DNA of 64,000 nucleotides from Neptunomonas japonica JAMM 1380 (GCF_016592555.1 NZ_AP014546.1:3048501-3112500), one strand, 5' to 3'; shown: positions 10,178-20,890, counted from the stretch's first letter. Numbers and translations: made by a program. The notes: generated by a model from the sequence alone, not told the origin.

Positions 10178-10960
10178 TTATAAATCTCCAAACATCAATG
10201 CGGTTAAAATAAAGTCCAGCGCTAGCACCGCTAAAGACGAATAAACAACAGTACGAGTCGTTGCCTGACTAATCCCTTCAGACGTTGGAACACAATCATA
10301 ACCCTGAAAAACAGCAATCCAAGTTACCACTATGCCAAAAACAATAGCCTTGATCACACCATTGAGTACATCTTCAGTAAAATCTACAGAATTTTGCATG
10401 TTTGACCAAAAAGATCCTTCAAAGATCCCAAGCCATTCAATACTGACTAAAGCACCTCCCCAGATTCCAACCATAGCAAAAATAATTGCTAAGACTGGCA
10501 TGCAGATAAAACCAGCCCACAAGCGAGGAGCCACAATCCTACGCAAAGGGTCCACACCTATCATTTCAAGGCTGGACAACTGTTCAGTAGCCTTCATCAA
10601 GCCTATCTCAGCCGTTAGCGCCGACCCAGCTCGCCCTGCAAACAATAACGCCGTGACAACAGGCGCTAACTCGCGAACCAAACTAAGCGCCACCATCTGA
10701 CCAACCGCTTGCTCTGACCCATAATCAACAAGAATAGTATAGCCCTGTAAGCCTAGTACCATGCCAATAAATAAGCCGGAAACAATAATAATAATCAGTG
10801 ATAAAACGCCCACAAAGTAGATTTGCTTAAGCAATAAAGGCAGCATCACAACTGGCGTGGGCTTTGCAACTAACGACTGCCAAACAACACCTCCCGCACG
10901 TCCTATGCCAGCCAAGCGATCCAACATAGCACGCCCCAGCGAGCCAAATTGATTAAGCAT
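10178..10960 (-). CDS. mlaE: Mla ABC-transporter permease MlaE
   Basis: 260 aa, a multi-pass inner-membrane permease of the MlaE/YrbE family, with about five hydrophobic helices, [20 protein letters not shown] and [15 protein letters not shown] as family motifs. It couples MlaF ATP hydrolysis to lipid movement through MlaD. The start is the ATG at 10960 with AGGAG 8 nt upstream; the stop-start overlap with mlaF is TAATG. The frame extends upstream to a TTG, but that lacks an RBS. Confidence 0.95.
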   Translation of the reverse strand: MLNQFGSLGRAMLDRLAGIGRAGGVVWQSLVAKPTPVVMLPLLLKQIYFVGVLSLIIIIVSGLFIGMVLGLQGYTILVDYGSEQAVGQMVALSLVRELAPVVTALLFAGRAGSALTAEIGLMKATEQLSSLEMIGVDPLRRIVAPRLWAGFICMPVLAIIFAMVGIWGGALVSIEWLGIFEGSFWSNMQNSVDFTEDVLNGVIKAIVFGIVVTWIAVFQGYDCVPTSEGISQATTRTVVYSSLAVLALDFILTALMFGDL

Positions 10961-11781
10961 TACCGCTTCTCCTGCGCACAAAGGTCTTCCAACATATCAT
11001 CACCAGAAAAATGAAAGGGTACAGGGCCGTCGGGCAACCCTTGCATAAATTGTTGGACTTGATCGGTCTTATTACTTAACAAAGCTTGCGGTGTTCCTGA
11101 TGCAATTACTTGCCCATCTGATAGTAAATAAATGTAATCGGCTATACTCATCGTTTCTTGGATATCATGTGAAACAATAATACTGGTATGCCCCAACGCC
11201 TGATTTATCTTTCGAATAAGATTAACAAGAACACCTTTGGCAATAGGATCCTGCCCTGTAAAGGGCTCATCGTACATAACAATATCAGGATCCAAAGCTA
11301 TTGCTCGTGCTAAAGCTACACGCCTCGCCATTCCCCCTGATAACTCACTCGGCATTAAATCTCTGGCACCACGCAACCCGACAGCCTGTAGCTTCATTAA
11401 TACGACATCTCGTACCATGTCCTCTGCTAACTGAGTATGTACCTTTATCGGAAATGCCACGTTTTCGTAGACGCTCATATCTGTAAATAACGCACCACTT
11501 TGAAACAGCATTCCCATGCGTTCACGCAAAGCAAACAACTGCTGGCGAGAAATCCGATGCACATCTAATCCATCTATCTTTACATGTCCACTATCTGGAC
11601 GTAGCTGACCGCCAATCAATTTAAGAAGCGTTGTTTTACCCGTCCCTGATGGCCCCATGATAGCTGTAATTTTCCCACGCGGAATTTGCATATCCACATG
11701 CCGGAAAATTTGACGAGCTCCACGACTAAAACTCAACCCACGAATATCGATAATTGATTTTAGACTGTTATTCACCGACAT
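10960..11781 (-). CDS. mlaF: Mla ABC-transporter ATPase MlaF
   Basis: 273 aa ABC ATPase: Walker [12 protein letters not shown] near residue 43, signature [15 protein letters not shown], and Walker [15 protein letters not shown]. It powers phospholipid transport between the membranes together with MlaE, D and B. It is the first gene of the leftward mla run; its promoter should lie in 11,782-11,963, shared with the divergent yrbG. The GGM form of the signature is typical of the MlaF group. Confidence 0.95.
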   Translation of the reverse strand: MSVNNSLKSIIDIRGLSFSRGARQIFRHVDMQIPRGKITAIMGPSGTGKTTLLKLIGGQLRPDSGHVKIDGLDVHRISRQQLFALRERMGMLFQSGALFTDMSVYENVAFPIKVHTQLAEDMVRDVVLMKLQAVGLRGARDLMPSELSGGMARRVALARAIALDPDIVMYDEPFTGQDPIAKGVLVNLIRKINQALGHTSIIVSHDIQETMSIADYIYLLSDGQVIASGTPQALLSNKTDQVQQFMQGLPDGPVPFHFSGDDMLEDLCAQEKR

Positions 11782-11963
11782 ATTATCAAAGCCTTTTCCC
11801 TGCCATATTAGAAGGGGTTAATGATCCGATTTCCCGCATAGAAATACCGCGCGAGACTATACCATTTACTGCACAAAACATGAACAGACCATCCTTTTAA
11901 CTTGCACCAAATTTTGGTTCTGATTTAATAGGCCGCTTTTAACTATTGAGCACAACAAATACT

Positions 11964-12920
11964 ATGTTATTTCCGATTTTATCTATCATCGCTGGGCTGA
12001 TCATTTTAGTCTGGAGTGCTGATCGCTTTGTAATAGGAGCAGCAGCAACGGCAAAGAACTCGGGAATGTCTCCTATGCTAATCGGCCTTACGATCGTTTC
12101 ATTTGGCACATCAGCACCTGAAATACTCGTCTCAATTATGGCATCTATTAACGGATCAGGCAGTTTAGCCGTTGGTAACGCGCTAGGATCCAATATTGCC
12201 AACATCGGTCTAGTACTAGGCATCACCGCCATTATCGCTCCTCTTCCTGTAAAATCAGCGGTTCTTCGCAAAGAAATGCCACTACTATTGTGCATTACAC
12301 TCTTAGCTGGCGCTGTGCTTTATAACTTAAACATCACATTATTTGACGGCATTTTATTGCTCGCATCATTAGCAATCTGCCTTGTAATGTTCGCTAAATT
12401 CCAAAAAAACAGCGACCCTGCGGACCACATTTCTGACGAAGCCGAAGAGATTCCTGAAATGAGCACAGGAAGAGCATTGTTCTGGCTTATACTCGGCTTA
12501 AGCTTACTCGTAGCCAGCTCTCGCATGCTGGTATGGGGAGCAGTAGAAATAGCAACGTATATGGGGGTTTCAGAACTGGTGATTGGCCTGACGATTGTTG
12601 CTATAGGCACCAGTCTTCCGGAACTTGCCGCATCTGTTGCCAGCGCGCTGAAAAACCATCACGATATAGCACTCGGGAATATTGTCGGTTCTAACATATT
12701 TAATATTGCAGCTGTCATGGCAATTCCAGGGTTAGTTAGCCCTATTACACTTGATGCGATAGCCTTTAATCGCGATTATATGGTAATGCTAGGTTTAACT
12801 GTATTACTGCTAGTGTTTTGCCTTCTACAACGACCAGCTAAAATTAATCGAGTAGAAGGCGGTCTATTAACCGCAGCATATGCTGGATATATGTTTGTGT
12901 TATACACTATGTCAACCTGA
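11964..12920 (+). CDS. yrbG: CaCA-family calcium/sodium:proton antiporter YrbG
   Basis: About 318 aa with ~10 hydrophobic helices arranged as two repeats, each carrying an alpha-motif: SFGTSAPEILVS near residue 50 and AIGTSLPELAAS near 218. The yrbG family is found next to mla and kdsD in E. coli; the physiological substrate there is unclear. Start: ATG at 11964, giving the family N-terminus MLFPILSIIAGLIILVWSADR. A TTG at 11946 is also open. Neither has a convincing Shine-Dalgarno. Confidence 0.9.
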   Translation: MLFPILSIIAGLIILVWSADRFVIGAAATAKNSGMSPMLIGLTIVSFGTSAPEILVSIMASINGSGSLAVGNALGSNIANIGLVLGITAIIAPLPVKSAVLRKEMPLLLCITLLAGAVLYNLNITLFDGILLLASLAICLVMFAKFQKNSDPADHISDEAEEIPEMSTGRALFWLILGLSLLVASSRMLVWGAVEIATYMGVSELVIGLTIVAIGTSLPELAASVASALKNHHDIALGNIVGSNIFNIAAVMAIPGLVSPITLDAIAFNRDYMVMLGLTVLLLVFCLLQRPAKINRVEGGLLTAAYAGYMFVLYTMST

Positions 12921-12936
12921 TTAGAAGCCGAATACA

Positions 12937-13923
12937 ATGAATAATACGAATGACGACATCAAACCATTTATTGCATCTGCTATGCGTACCATTAAACTGG
13001 AAGCCGAAGCCGTAAATGATTTATTGAGCTATCTCGATAGCAATTTTGAAAGTGCATGCCGCCTCATGATGGAATGCACTGGCCGAATTATTATTACTGG
13101 CATGGGAAAATCTGGACATATAGGCAATAAGATTGCTGCAACCCTAGCCAGCACAGGATCGCCATCTTTTTACGTACACCCTGGTGAGGCTAGCCATGGC
13201 GACATGGGCATGTTCACCTCTAACGACGTCGTATTGGCACTTTCAAACTCAGGCGAAACATCTGAAATTGTAACTATATTGCCATTAATCAAGCGCATGG
13301 GTGCGCCGCTTATTAGTATTACGGCTAATCCACAATCCACGCTATCTCAAGCCGCTAATGCAAATTTACATATTGGTGTAGAAAAAGAGGCCTGCCCACT
13401 AGGACTAGCTCCTACATCAAGCACGACGGCACAATTAGTATTAGGCGATGCGTTAGCTATTGCGCTACTAGAAGCAAAAGGCTTTAGTGCCGAGGACTTT
13501 GCATTTTCACACCCCGGCGGAAGCCTAGGCAGAAAGCTATTACTGAAAGCCAAAGATATAATGCACTCAGGTACGGATATTCCTATTGTTCAGCATGGCA
13601 CTACCATCAATAACACGCTTATTGAGGTAACTGAAAAACGCTTAGGCATGACAACTGTGGTAAATGAATTGGGAGCACTAATAGGCATATTTACAGACGG
13701 TGACTTACGACGCACACTTGATCAAGAATTAAATCTCAAAACAACAGCCATTGAAGAAGTGATGACACATCAGTGCACCACTATTTCTGGTGACTTGCTC
13801 GCCGCCGAAGCGTTAAAAATCATGCAGGACAAAAAAATCAACGCATTAATCATATGCGATGACAAGAATCGCCCAACCGGCGCATTAAATATGCACGACA
13901 TGCTTAAAGCAGGGGTTATTTAA
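12937..13923 (+). CDS. kdsD: D-arabinose 5-phosphate isomerase
   Basis: 328 aa: a SIS isomerase domain (residues ~35-170, GMGKSGHIGNKIAATLASTG, HGDMGM, SNSGETSEI) and two C-terminal CBS domains (~205-325). It converts ribulose 5-phosphate to arabinose 5-phosphate, the first step to Kdo for LPS. His in SFYVHPGEASHGD and the GLAPTSSTTA motif are present. It begins 16 bp after yrbG. In most relatives kdsC follows; here only a fragment remains. Confidence 0.95.
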   Translation: MNNTNDDIKPFIASAMRTIKLEAEAVNDLLSYLDSNFESACRLMMECTGRIIITGMGKSGHIGNKIAATLASTGSPSFYVHPGEASHGDMGMFTSNDVVLALSNSGETSEIVTILPLIKRMGAPLISITANPQSTLSQAANANLHIGVEKEACPLGLAPTSSTTAQLVLGDALAIALLEAKGFSAEDFAFSHPGGSLGRKLLLKAKDIMHSGTDIPIVQHGTTINNTLIEVTEKRLGMTTVVNELGALIGIFTDGDLRRTLDQELNLKTTAIEEVMTHQCTTISGDLLAAEALKIMQDKKINALIICDDKNRPTGALNMHDMLKAGVI

Positions 13924-14082
13924 TGCAAAAAAATGAAGAGCCCTACACTAAAAGCATCAATTGAAATTCAGGAAGCGACTGCCCACTCTACTTCAATGAC
14001 GGCTTGCGTGGCTCGTGAATTTTGCAAAACAACTCTTGAGGCTAAAAGCCAATTAGAGTGTGCTTATGAGAGGTTCTTGTAA
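13923..14082 (+). pseudogene. kdsC: kdsC remnant (Kdo 8-phosphate phosphatase), internal deletion
   Basis: The ATG at 13923 overlaps the kdsD stop (TAATG) as an intact kdsC would, but its frame ends after 13 codons. A second frame from the ATG at 13933 gives 49 codons ending TAA at 14082. Its last ~24 residues, VAREFCKTTLEAKSQLECAY followed by ERFL, resemble the KdsC C-terminus (REFC...L..AQ..L..A...YL). The HAD catalytic core (DVDGVLTDG region) is wholly absent, so ~125 codons appear deleted. The retained 3' end also provides the RBS region of lptC. Identification rests on position and this short similarity; a chance small ORF cannot be excluded. Confidence 0.6.
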
Positions 14083-14084
14083 GC

Positions 14085-14654
14085 ATGTTACTGACGCGCA
14101 GCAAAACCAGGATATTTTTGGCAATATTGCTGCTGTTCCCTCTCTTTCTTTATTGGATTATTAGCTCCGATTCGAATATAGAAGACGCCTCTGAAGCGGA
14201 AATAATCAGTGGCGTTGATTACTTTATGAAATCCGCTTCAAGTAAAGAATTCAATAAAGATGGAGAGCTTCTACGTACGCTTAAGGCAAACGAGCTTAAC
14301 CACTTCCCAAGAGCAAAACGCACTACACTCAAACAACCCCACATTACTTTAATGGCTGAGAATAGCCCTCGCTTAACTAGCGAAAGCCTTTCAGGCATTG
14401 CTTATGATAATATCGATCGCTTCGACCTTGTTGAACAAGTTATCGTCACGCATAATCCAACAAGCCCGATACCAAGTGTGTTAAGAACATCAAGCCTGAG
14501 TCTCTACCAAGCTCAAGGAACGGCAAAGACTAACGCGCCCGTGGAGATCACCCAGCAATCCAATATCACAACAGCTACGGGCATGATTATTAACTATAAA
14601 ATGAATACATCGGAACTACTTTCTGATGTAAAAGGCACTTTCCATGCTAAATAA
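14085..14654 (+). CDS. lptC: LPS export system protein LptC
   Basis: 189 aa bitopic inner-membrane protein: one N-terminal helix (residues ~10-27) and a periplasmic OstA-like beta-jellyroll (YFMKSASSKEFNKDGELLRTLKA, HFPRAKRTTLKQPHITLM). It passes LPS from LptBFG to LptA. Its 3' end overlaps lptA by 11 bp. The start is at 14085, just after the kdsC remnant stop. Confidence 0.92.
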   Translation: MLLTRSKTRIFLAILLLFPLFLYWIISSDSNIEDASEAEIISGVDYFMKSASSKEFNKDGELLRTLKANELNHFPRAKRTTLKQPHITLMAENSPRLTSESLSGIAYDNIDRFDLVEQVIVTHNPTSPIPSVLRTSSLSLYQAQGTAKTNAPVEITQQSNITTATGMIINYKMNTSELLSDVKGTFHAK

Positions 14655-15150
14655 CAGATCATTAATACAGCTCTTTCTGCTTATAAGTGCATTGTTCAGC
14701 TCATTTTGCTTTGCGCTCCCGACTGATCGAAAGCAGCCTATTCATATAAGTGCAGACAGTGCTCGCATTGACGACAACACAGGTACAACAACATACAAAG
14801 GCAATGTCCTGATGACCCAAGGCAGCATGGAGATTCGAGCAGCCAAGGTCGACCTATATCGAAAAAAGGATGATATTAACCTAATCATCGCCACGGGAAG
14901 CCCTGCCAACTTTCGCCAAAGGCCCTCAAAAGATCAGCCGATTACTAACGCATTTGGCGAAAAATTAGAATATAAAATTGCTGAACAAACCGTCACTATA
15001 ACGGGCCAAGCACGCGTAGAACAAGATAGAGACACATTTAGCGGCGAGCGTATCGTTTACCAAATGAAAAAAGCCATCGTCAACGCATATAGTGGATCTG
15101 GGTCCTCGGGACAACGCGTTAAAATGATTATTCAGCCTAAGGCCAATTAG
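14644..15150 (+). CDS. lptA: Periplasmic LPS transport bridge protein LptA
   Basis: 168 aa with a signal peptide (residues 1-~24, ending in FCFA) and an OstA/LptA beta-jellyroll: [54 protein letters not shown] (given in segments). It polymerises into the bridge carrying LPS to LptDE. It is co-transcribed between lptC and lptB. Confidence 0.94.
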   Translation: MLNNRSLIQLFLLISALFSSFCFALPTDRKQPIHISADSARIDDNTGTTTYKGNVLMTQGSMEIRAAKVDLYRKKDDINLIIATGSPANFRQRPSKDQPITNAFGEKLEYKIAEQTVTITGQARVEQDRDTFSGERIVYQMKKAIVNAYSGSGSSGQRVKMIIQPKAN

Positions 15151-15155
15151 TACAG

Positions 15156-15884
15156 ATGAACACTCTTCTTCAGGCTTTACATCTAGCAAAATCATACAAA
15201 AAGAGACAGGTAGTTCGCGATGTCTCCCTGGAAGTTAACAGCGGTGAAATCGTTGGACTTCTAGGTCCAAACGGTGCGGGAAAAACCACCTGTTTTTATA
15301 TGATTGTGGGGTTAGTTAATACCGACAAAGGCGCTATACGTATCAATAGCGATGACGTCACACAACTACCGATGCATGAACGCGCCCGAAAAGGAATAGG
15401 CTACCTCCCACAGGAAGCATCCATTTTCCGCAAACTTAGCGTACAAGATAACCTGCTCGGCATACTAGAGATGCGAAAAGAACTCTCGACAGCGCAGCGT
15501 AACGAGAAGCTAGAAAGCCTCCTAAGCGAATTCCACATCACACACTTACGCGACAGCTTAGGCATGAGCCTATCTGGCGGCGAACGCCGGCGTGTAGAAA
15601 TAGCCCGAGCGTTGGCCTCCGAACCTACCTTTATTCTATTAGACGAACCATTTGCCGGCGTTGATCCCATCTCTGTAAATGACATAAAACACACTATAAA
15701 ACACCTACAATCCAAAGGTATTGGTATTTTAATTACTGACCATAATGTGAGAGAAACACTCGATATTTGTGAAAAAGCCTATATTGTTAGTGAAGGCGTT
15801 ATTCTTGCTCAAGGAACACCAGAAGAGATACTTTCAAATGAACAAGTAAAAGCAGCCTACTTAGGACATACATTTACACTTTGA
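15156..15884 (+). CDS. lptB: LPS export ABC ATPase LptB
   Basis: 242 aa: Walker [12 protein letters not shown] near residue 39, signature [15 protein letters not shown], Walker [16 protein letters not shown]-loop [10 protein letters not shown]. It drives LPS extraction with LptFG (not in window). It starts 5 bp after lptA. The LptB-then-rpoN order is the standard gammaproteobacterial arrangement. Confidence 0.96.
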   Translation: MNTLLQALHLAKSYKKRQVVRDVSLEVNSGEIVGLLGPNGAGKTTCFYMIVGLVNTDKGAIRINSDDVTQLPMHERARKGIGYLPQEASIFRKLSVQDNLLGILEMRKELSTAQRNEKLESLLSEFHITHLRDSLGMSLSGGERRRVEIARALASEPTFILLDEPFAGVDPISVNDIKHTIKHLQSKGIGILITDHNVRETLDICEKAYIVSEGVILAQGTPEEILSNEQVKAAYLGHTFTL

Positions 15885-15951
15885 ACATCACATTGTAAAT
15901 TTCACATTCTAAGTTATATGAACTGCCCTATTGGAGTAACCTTGTAGTTAT

Positions 15952-17451
15952 ATGAAGCAATCATTGCAACTCAAAATGGGTCAGCACCTGACAATGACCC
16001 CTCAACTACAACAAGCTATTCGTTTGTTGCAGCTGTCGACACTCGACCTCCAACATGAAATACAGGAGGCACTGGACAGTAACCCGATGCTCGAAACGAG
16101 TGATGATTTCGATGAAACGCATCAACCCGAAGTACAGCAAGAAATAACCACTCCAAGTGAAGATAACAACCTCGCCCAATCCAGCACATCAAGCAACGAG
16201 AGCATAGAGAACTCAGCTGAAGATCAGTGGAGCGACAACATTCCCTCTGAACTCAGCACAGACTCCTCTTGGGAAGACACGTATCAAACAGGAACAAGCA
16301 GTAGCCAGCGAGATGATGATTCTTTTTTTGAATCTAACGACACGGCAGAAGAAACACTGCAAGACCACCTTAACTGGCAGTTAAATTTAACGCCAATGAG
16401 CCCGGCAGACCGCTTAATTGCTGAAGCAATTATTGACGGCATCGATAACGAAGGGTATTTGCGCTCCTCTACAGAAGAAATTCTTGAACACTTTAAAGAG
16501 AGCGAACCTACATTATTTGCCGAGTCTGAACTCGATGAAGTAGACGCAGTATTACACAGGATTCAACAGTTTGACCCTCCAGGCGTTGCCTCTCGTGATT
16601 TGGGTGAGTGCTTAAGCATTCAGTTGCGCCAATTACCACCAGACACGCCGCTGCTTCAACAAGCGCTTACATTATGCAAACAATACATACACTTGTTAGG
16701 AACACGGGATTATAAGCAGCTACTACGAAAACTGCGATTAAAAGAGCCTCAACTACAAGCTATTATTCTCTTAATACAATCACTAAACCCCTATCCCGGT
16801 TCTCATATTTCTAGCTCAAAAGCTGAATACGTTACCCCCGATGTATATGTAGAGAAATTCCAAGGGGTTTGGACGGTACGACTAAATCAAGACGCATCTC
16901 CCAACCTAAAAATTAACACGAGTTATGCCGACCTCATTCGTCGAGCTGACAGCAGCGCTGATAACACCTATCTTAAAAACCACTTACAAGAAGCTCGCTG
17001 GTTTATAAAAAGCCTACAAAGCCGTAATGAGACTCTACTAAAAGTATCTAGTCAGATTATTGAGCGCCAATCAGCGTTCTTGGAGCATGGTGATGAAGCC
17101 ATGAAGCCAATGGTGTTACATGACATTGCAGAAGCAGTAGAAATGCATGAATCGACTATTTCTCGTGTTACCACACAAAAATATATGCACACTCCGCGCG
17201 GAATTTTTGAGTTAAAATATTTTTTTTCTAGTCATGTAAGCACCAATGACGGTGGCGCTGCGTCCTCTACAGCTATTCGCGCCGTCATTAAAAAAATGAT
17301 TTCTGCTGAAAATACTGCAAAGCCGTTGAGTGATAACAAAATTGCCCAACTGTTAGACCAAGAAGGAATTAAAGTTGCAAGAAGGACTGTTGCAAAATAC
17401 CGAGAAGCAATGGGCATTGCTCCTTCTAATGAAAGGAAGTGTCTGGTTTAA
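15952..17451 (+). CDS. rpoN: RNA polymerase sigma-54 factor
   Basis: 499 aa. Region I at the N-terminus is Gln/Leu-rich ([20 protein letters not shown]); region II is an acidic, Ser/Asp-rich spacer (~50-125); the core-binding and HTH regions follow. The C-terminal RpoN box [20 protein letters not shown] contacts the -24 element. It sits in its usual place between lptB and hpf, with 67 bp to lptB, so it may have its own promoter. Confidence 0.96.
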   Translation: MKQSLQLKMGQHLTMTPQLQQAIRLLQLSTLDLQHEIQEALDSNPMLETSDDFDETHQPEVQQEITTPSEDNNLAQSSTSSNESIENSAEDQWSDNIPSELSTDSSWEDTYQTGTSSSQRDDDSFFESNDTAEETLQDHLNWQLNLTPMSPADRLIAEAIIDGIDNEGYLRSSTEEILEHFKESEPTLFAESELDEVDAVLHRIQQFDPPGVASRDLGECLSIQLRQLPPDTPLLQQALTLCKQYIHLLGTRDYKQLLRKLRLKEPQLQAIILLIQSLNPYPGSHISSSKAEYVTPDVYVEKFQGVWTVRLNQDASPNLKINTSYADLIRRADSSADNTYLKNHLQEARWFIKSLQSRNETLLKVSSQIIERQSAFLEHGDEAMKPMVLHDIAEAVEMHESTISRVTTQKYMHTPRGIFELKYFFSSHVSTNDGGAASSTAIRAVIKKMISAENTAKPLSDNKIAQLLDQEGIKVARRTVAKYREAMGIAPSNERKCLV

Positions 17452-17494
17452 TATTAAGTTATAACGACATGCGTCGTTTTAAAAGGAGATACCT

Positions 17495-17791
17495 ATGCAA
17501 ATCAATATTACAGGTCATCATGTAGAGCTTACTGAACCGCTTTCTGAGTATGTACATACTAAATTTGAGAAGCTTGAACGACATTTCGATAACATTACTA
17601 ATGTACAAGTTACACTAAGCATAGACAAACAACGTCAAAAAGCTGAAGCGGATATGCACATCGCCGGCGGTGAAATTTTTGCCACAAGCGAACAAGATGA
17701 TATGTATGCTGCTATTGATGGATTGATCGATAAACTAGATCGTCAGGTCATCAAACATAAAGAAAAACTAAAAGCCATAAGTAACTTTTAA
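17495..17791 (+). CDS. hpf: Short ribosome hibernation-promoting factor
   Basis: 98 aa, the short HPF form (no C-terminal dimerisation domain). Visible: MQINITGHHVELTEPLSEYV, HTKFEKLERHF, and the conserved DDMYAAIDGLIDKLDRQV helix. It binds the 30S decoding region to make inactive 100S ribosomes in stationary phase. It has a strong AAGGAG RBS 6 nt before the ATG. It is always found after rpoN in this group. Confidence 0.94.
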   Translation: MQINITGHHVELTEPLSEYVHTKFEKLERHFDNITNVQVTLSIDKQRQKAEADMHIAGGEIFATSEQDDMYAAIDGLIDKLDRQVIKHKEKLKAISNF

Positions 17792-17803
17792 AACTGAAAT
17801 CAC

Positions 17804-18262
17804 ATGCCCATTCTGTCACTATTATCACCAGAGCGAGTTCTTCAAAATATTGAAGGAGGAAGCAAAAAACGTATCATTGAGCTTGTCAGTAAAATCATTG
17901 CTGAATCAAACAGTGATCTCTCAGCAGAAGCAGTATTTAGCGGCCTCATCGGCAGAGAACGCTTGGGCAGTACGGGCATAGGTGAAGGTGTGGCCATTCC
18001 ACACTGTCGCCTTGCCAACGTCCAAACGGCCACTGGCGCACTTATATACTTATCCAAGCCCATTGATTTTGATGCGATCGATAATCGTCCTGTCGATTTA
18101 TTATTTTTTCTATTAGTTCCCGAAGAAGCATGTGACGACCACTTAAGCACGCTCGGAAAGCTGGCCGAAGTATTCAGTCAGGAGGAGTTCCGGGACACAT
18201 TAAGAAATACACATTCAAATGAGCAACTTTTAGACGTTGCTACTCAACTGTTTCGCATTTAG
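17804..18262 (+). CDS. ptsN: Nitrogen-PTS EIIA component PtsN
   Basis: 152 aa, one PTS EIIA type-2 domain. The phosphoacceptor His is in GIGEGVAIPHCRL near residue 67; the active-site FLLVPEE segment is also present. It receives phosphate from NPr (ptsO, two genes downstream) and has regulatory roles in K+ and nitrogen metabolism. It starts 12 bp after hpf. Confidence 0.94.
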   Translation: MPILSLLSPERVLQNIEGGSKKRIIELVSKIIAESNSDLSAEAVFSGLIGRERLGSTGIGEGVAIPHCRLANVQTATGALIYLSKPIDFDAIDNRPVDLLFFLLVPEEACDDHLSTLGKLAEVFSQEEFRDTLRNTHSNEQLLDVATQLFRI

Positions 18263-18272
18263 AGATGGATCT

Positions 18273-19130
18273 ATGAAATTAGTGATCATTAGTGGGCGAT
18301 CAGGCTCAGGAAAAAGTACAGCTCTACAAGCCCTCGAAGATGTTGGCTTCTATTGTATTGATAACCTTCCGGCCAAATTACTGCCAAACTTAATTGATCA
18401 TATGTTAGAGGATGACGCACAGCTCAACCGTATTGCCGTGTGCATAGATGCTCGCAACCTATCAAGCAATCTCGAGAAATTGCCGAGCATCTGGCGAGAT
18501 TTTAAAAAGCACCCTAAAATCACAGTTGAACTACTTTATGTTGATGCCTCTCACGACACACTATTAAAAAGATACAGCTCAACAAGACGACGCCACCCGA
18601 TGGCAGAGTTAGTCAGTAACCTTCCTGACTCTATTGACTATGAACGCACATTATTAGAACCGATTGCTGATCTTGCTGATCTGCGAATAGACACAACACT
18701 ACTATCTATTTACGAACTACGTGACATCATAAAACTCAGAATTTCTGAACGTAAAGAGCAGTCACTTTCTTTACAGTTTGAATCATTTGGTTTTAAACAT
18801 GGCGTCCCTATGGATGTCGATATTGTTTTTGATATGCGTATTTTACCCAACCCATATTGGGTAGCTGAACTTAGAAAACACACAGGGCTCGACCAGCCGG
18901 TAATCGATTTTCTTAGCCAAGAAAGTGACGTAAACGCAATGATAAAGGATCTTCAAGAATACTTAGATAAATGGCTACCGCACTTCATGCAAAACAATCG
19001 TAGCTATGTCACCGTAGGGATCGGCTGCACCGGCGGCCAACATCGCTCAGTTTATGTCACTGAACAACTAGCTAGCCACTTTAAATCTTATATGGATAGT
19101 GTGAACATCAGGCATCGAGAGCTGCGCTGA
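18273..19130 (+). CDS. rapZ: RNase adapter protein RapZ
   Basis: 285 aa with an N-terminal P-loop (ISGRSGSGKSTALQALED, residues ~5-22) and a C-terminal ligand/RNA-binding domain with GIGCTGGQHRSVYVTE. In E. coli it targets the sRNA GlmZ to RNase E and so tunes GlmS. The start is ATG at 18273, which yields the conserved MKLVIISGRSGSGKS start; the frame extends upstream into ptsN but that extension is not conserved. Confidence 0.95.
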   Translation: MKLVIISGRSGSGKSTALQALEDVGFYCIDNLPAKLLPNLIDHMLEDDAQLNRIAVCIDARNLSSNLEKLPSIWRDFKKHPKITVELLYVDASHDTLLKRYSSTRRRHPMAELVSNLPDSIDYERTLLEPIADLADLRIDTTLLSIYELRDIIKLRISERKEQSLSLQFESFGFKHGVPMDVDIVFDMRILPNPYWVAELRKHTGLDQPVIDFLSQESDVNAMIKDLQEYLDKWLPHFMQNNRSYVTVGIGCTGGQHRSVYVTEQLASHFKSYMDSVNIRHRELR

Positions 19131-19166
19131 GCGCTCGACACCATTACACAGAGGAAATAAAGCGCT

Positions 19167-19436
19167 ATGCTTGAACTAAAAATCACCATCATTAACAAGC
19201 TCGGTTTACATGCGCGTGCTGCCGCCAAGCTCATTAATACGACTTCTAGGTTTTCTTCTGACGTACGTTTAGTTAAAGAAGGCCGCGAGGTTGATGGCAA
19301 GAGCATTATGTCAGTCATGATGCTGGCTGCTAGTAAGGGAACAGAACTCACTGTCATTGCCACGGGTAGCGACCAAGATGATGCGATTTCTGCCATTGAA
19401 GCTCTCATTAACAATCGCTTTGATGAAGATGAATAA
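19167..19436 (+). CDS. ptsO: NPr, nitrogen-PTS HPr-like phosphocarrier
   Basis: 89 aa HPr-fold protein. The phosphorylatable His is in NKLGLHARAAAKLI near residue 16, and the regulatory serine region is DGKSIMSVMMLAAS. It forms the nitrogen PTS with PtsN and EI-Ntr (PtsP; not here). It ends the rpoN-hpf-ptsN-rapZ-ptsO run; RBS GAGGAAA. Confidence 0.93.
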   Translation: MLELKITIINKLGLHARAAAKLINTTSRFSSDVRLVKEGREVDGKSIMSVMMLAASKGTELTVIATGSDQDDAISAIEALINNRFDEDE

Positions 19437-19537
19437 CCTCTGATTCACGCATAGCAACTACTGAATACAACTCATCTATCCGCTATACTACAGCAACATA
19501 AAATATTGTACCGTGCGTTTTCGCAGTTAAGGGTATT

Positions 19538-20890
19538 ATGACTACTAATGACGAAACTACAGCACTGGACAAACTCAACCGGGCCCTGGACAGTGGCGCC
19601 TTTCAACAGGTGCGTTTTACTCTAAACAATTCGCTTCGCCCTGCCGAAGTCGCACACCTACTAGAGCAGTCCCCGCCGAAAGAGCGCGAAATTTTATGGA
19701 ATCTAATTCATACCGATAACGAAGGAAAAGTACTCCAGTATCTTGCTGATGATATTCAAGCAGACATTCTCAGCAAAATGGATACCGACCGCGTTTTGGC
19801 TATTACAGAGTCACTAGATACCGATGATGTAGCAGACGTTTTACAGCAACTACCGGAGCGAGTAACGCGAGAGCTGCTGAAGATCATGGATCAGCAGAAT
19901 CGTGAACGCTTAGAAGTTGTTTTGGCCTACCCGGAAGATACCGCCGGCGGGTTAATGAATACAGACACGGTGACGATTCGCCCAGACATTACTGTTGAAA
20001 CGGTATTGCGTTATATTCGCCGCCATAATGAAATACCTGAAATGACAGACAGCTTATTTGTCGTCAGCCGCAGAAAAGAATCCTACATAGGGATTCTGCC
20101 ACTCACTAAGCTTCTCGTATCGGATCCCAATATTACTGTTCGTGAAATAATGAACACTGATATTAAGCCGATTCCAGCAGAGATGCCTGATGATGAAGTT
20201 GCTTCGCTCTTTGCTAAACATGATTTAGTATCCGCACCTGTTGTAAACAAAAAAGGTAAACTCCTCGGCCGAATCACTATCGATGATGTTGTCGATGTTA
20301 TTCGTGAAGACGCAGACCACTCCATGATGAGCATGGCAGGTCTTGACGATGATGAAGATACCTTTGCACCATTGATGAAAACAACCCGACGAAGAGCTGT
20401 ATGGTTAGGCATCAACTTGATTACGGCACTGACCGCATCTGCTGTTATCGGCATTTTTCAAAACACGATTGATAAAGTAGTCGCTCTCGCCGTCCTTATG
20501 CCGATAGTCGCCTCTATGGGTGGTATTGCAGGAAGCCAAACATTAACGCTTATGATTCGTGGACAAGCTCTAGGGCATGTTGAGCGCTCAAATGCTGGCT
20601 GGTTACTCAATCGTGAACTGTTAGTCGGCGGCTTAAACGGTGTACTTTGGGCACTGGTTGTATCGGCGGTATCGATTTACTGGTTCGAAGACACTACCAT
20701 CGGCTTAGTCATTGGTTTAGCGATCATCATCAACTTAATTGCTGGAGCACTGGCAGGGACTGTACTCCCACTGGCTCTAAAATCTTGGGGCATTGACCCC
20801 GCCTTAGCTGGAAGTGTACTCCTCACCACCATTACTGATGTGGTGGGTTTTTTTGCATTTCTAGGATTGGCAACCTACTTCTACGGATAA
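19538..20890 (+). CDS. mgtE: MgtE-type magnesium channel/transporter
   Basis: 450 aa: N-terminal superhelical Mg2+-sensing domain (~20-130, LLEQSPPKEREILWNLI, DDVADVLQQLP, PEDTAGGLMNTD), two CBS domains (~135-250) and five transmembrane helices at the C-terminus (GIAGSQTLTLMIRG, DPALAGSVLLTTITDVVGFF). The channel closes when the cytosolic domain binds Mg2+. It lies 101 bp after ptsO, where mgtE is also found in Pseudomonas-type genomes, and 3 bp before darP. Confidence 0.95.
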   Translation: MTTNDETTALDKLNRALDSGAFQQVRFTLNNSLRPAEVAHLLEQSPPKEREILWNLIHTDNEGKVLQYLADDIQADILSKMDTDRVLAITESLDTDDVADVLQQLPERVTRELLKIMDQQNRERLEVVLAYPEDTAGGLMNTDTVTIRPDITVETVLRYIRRHNEIPEMTDSLFVVSRRKESYIGILPLTKLLVSDPNITVREIMNTDIKPIPAEMPDDEVASLFAKHDLVSAPVVNKKGKLLGRITIDDVVDVIREDADHSMMSMAGLDDDEDTFAPLMKTTRRRAVWLGINLITALTASAVIGIFQNTIDKVVALAVLMPIVASMGGIAGSQTLTLMIRGQALGHVERSNAGWLLNRELLVGGLNGVLWALVVSAVSIYWFEDTTIGLVIGLAIIINLIAGALAGTVLPLALKSWGIDPALAGSVLLTTITDVVGFFAFLGLATYFYG

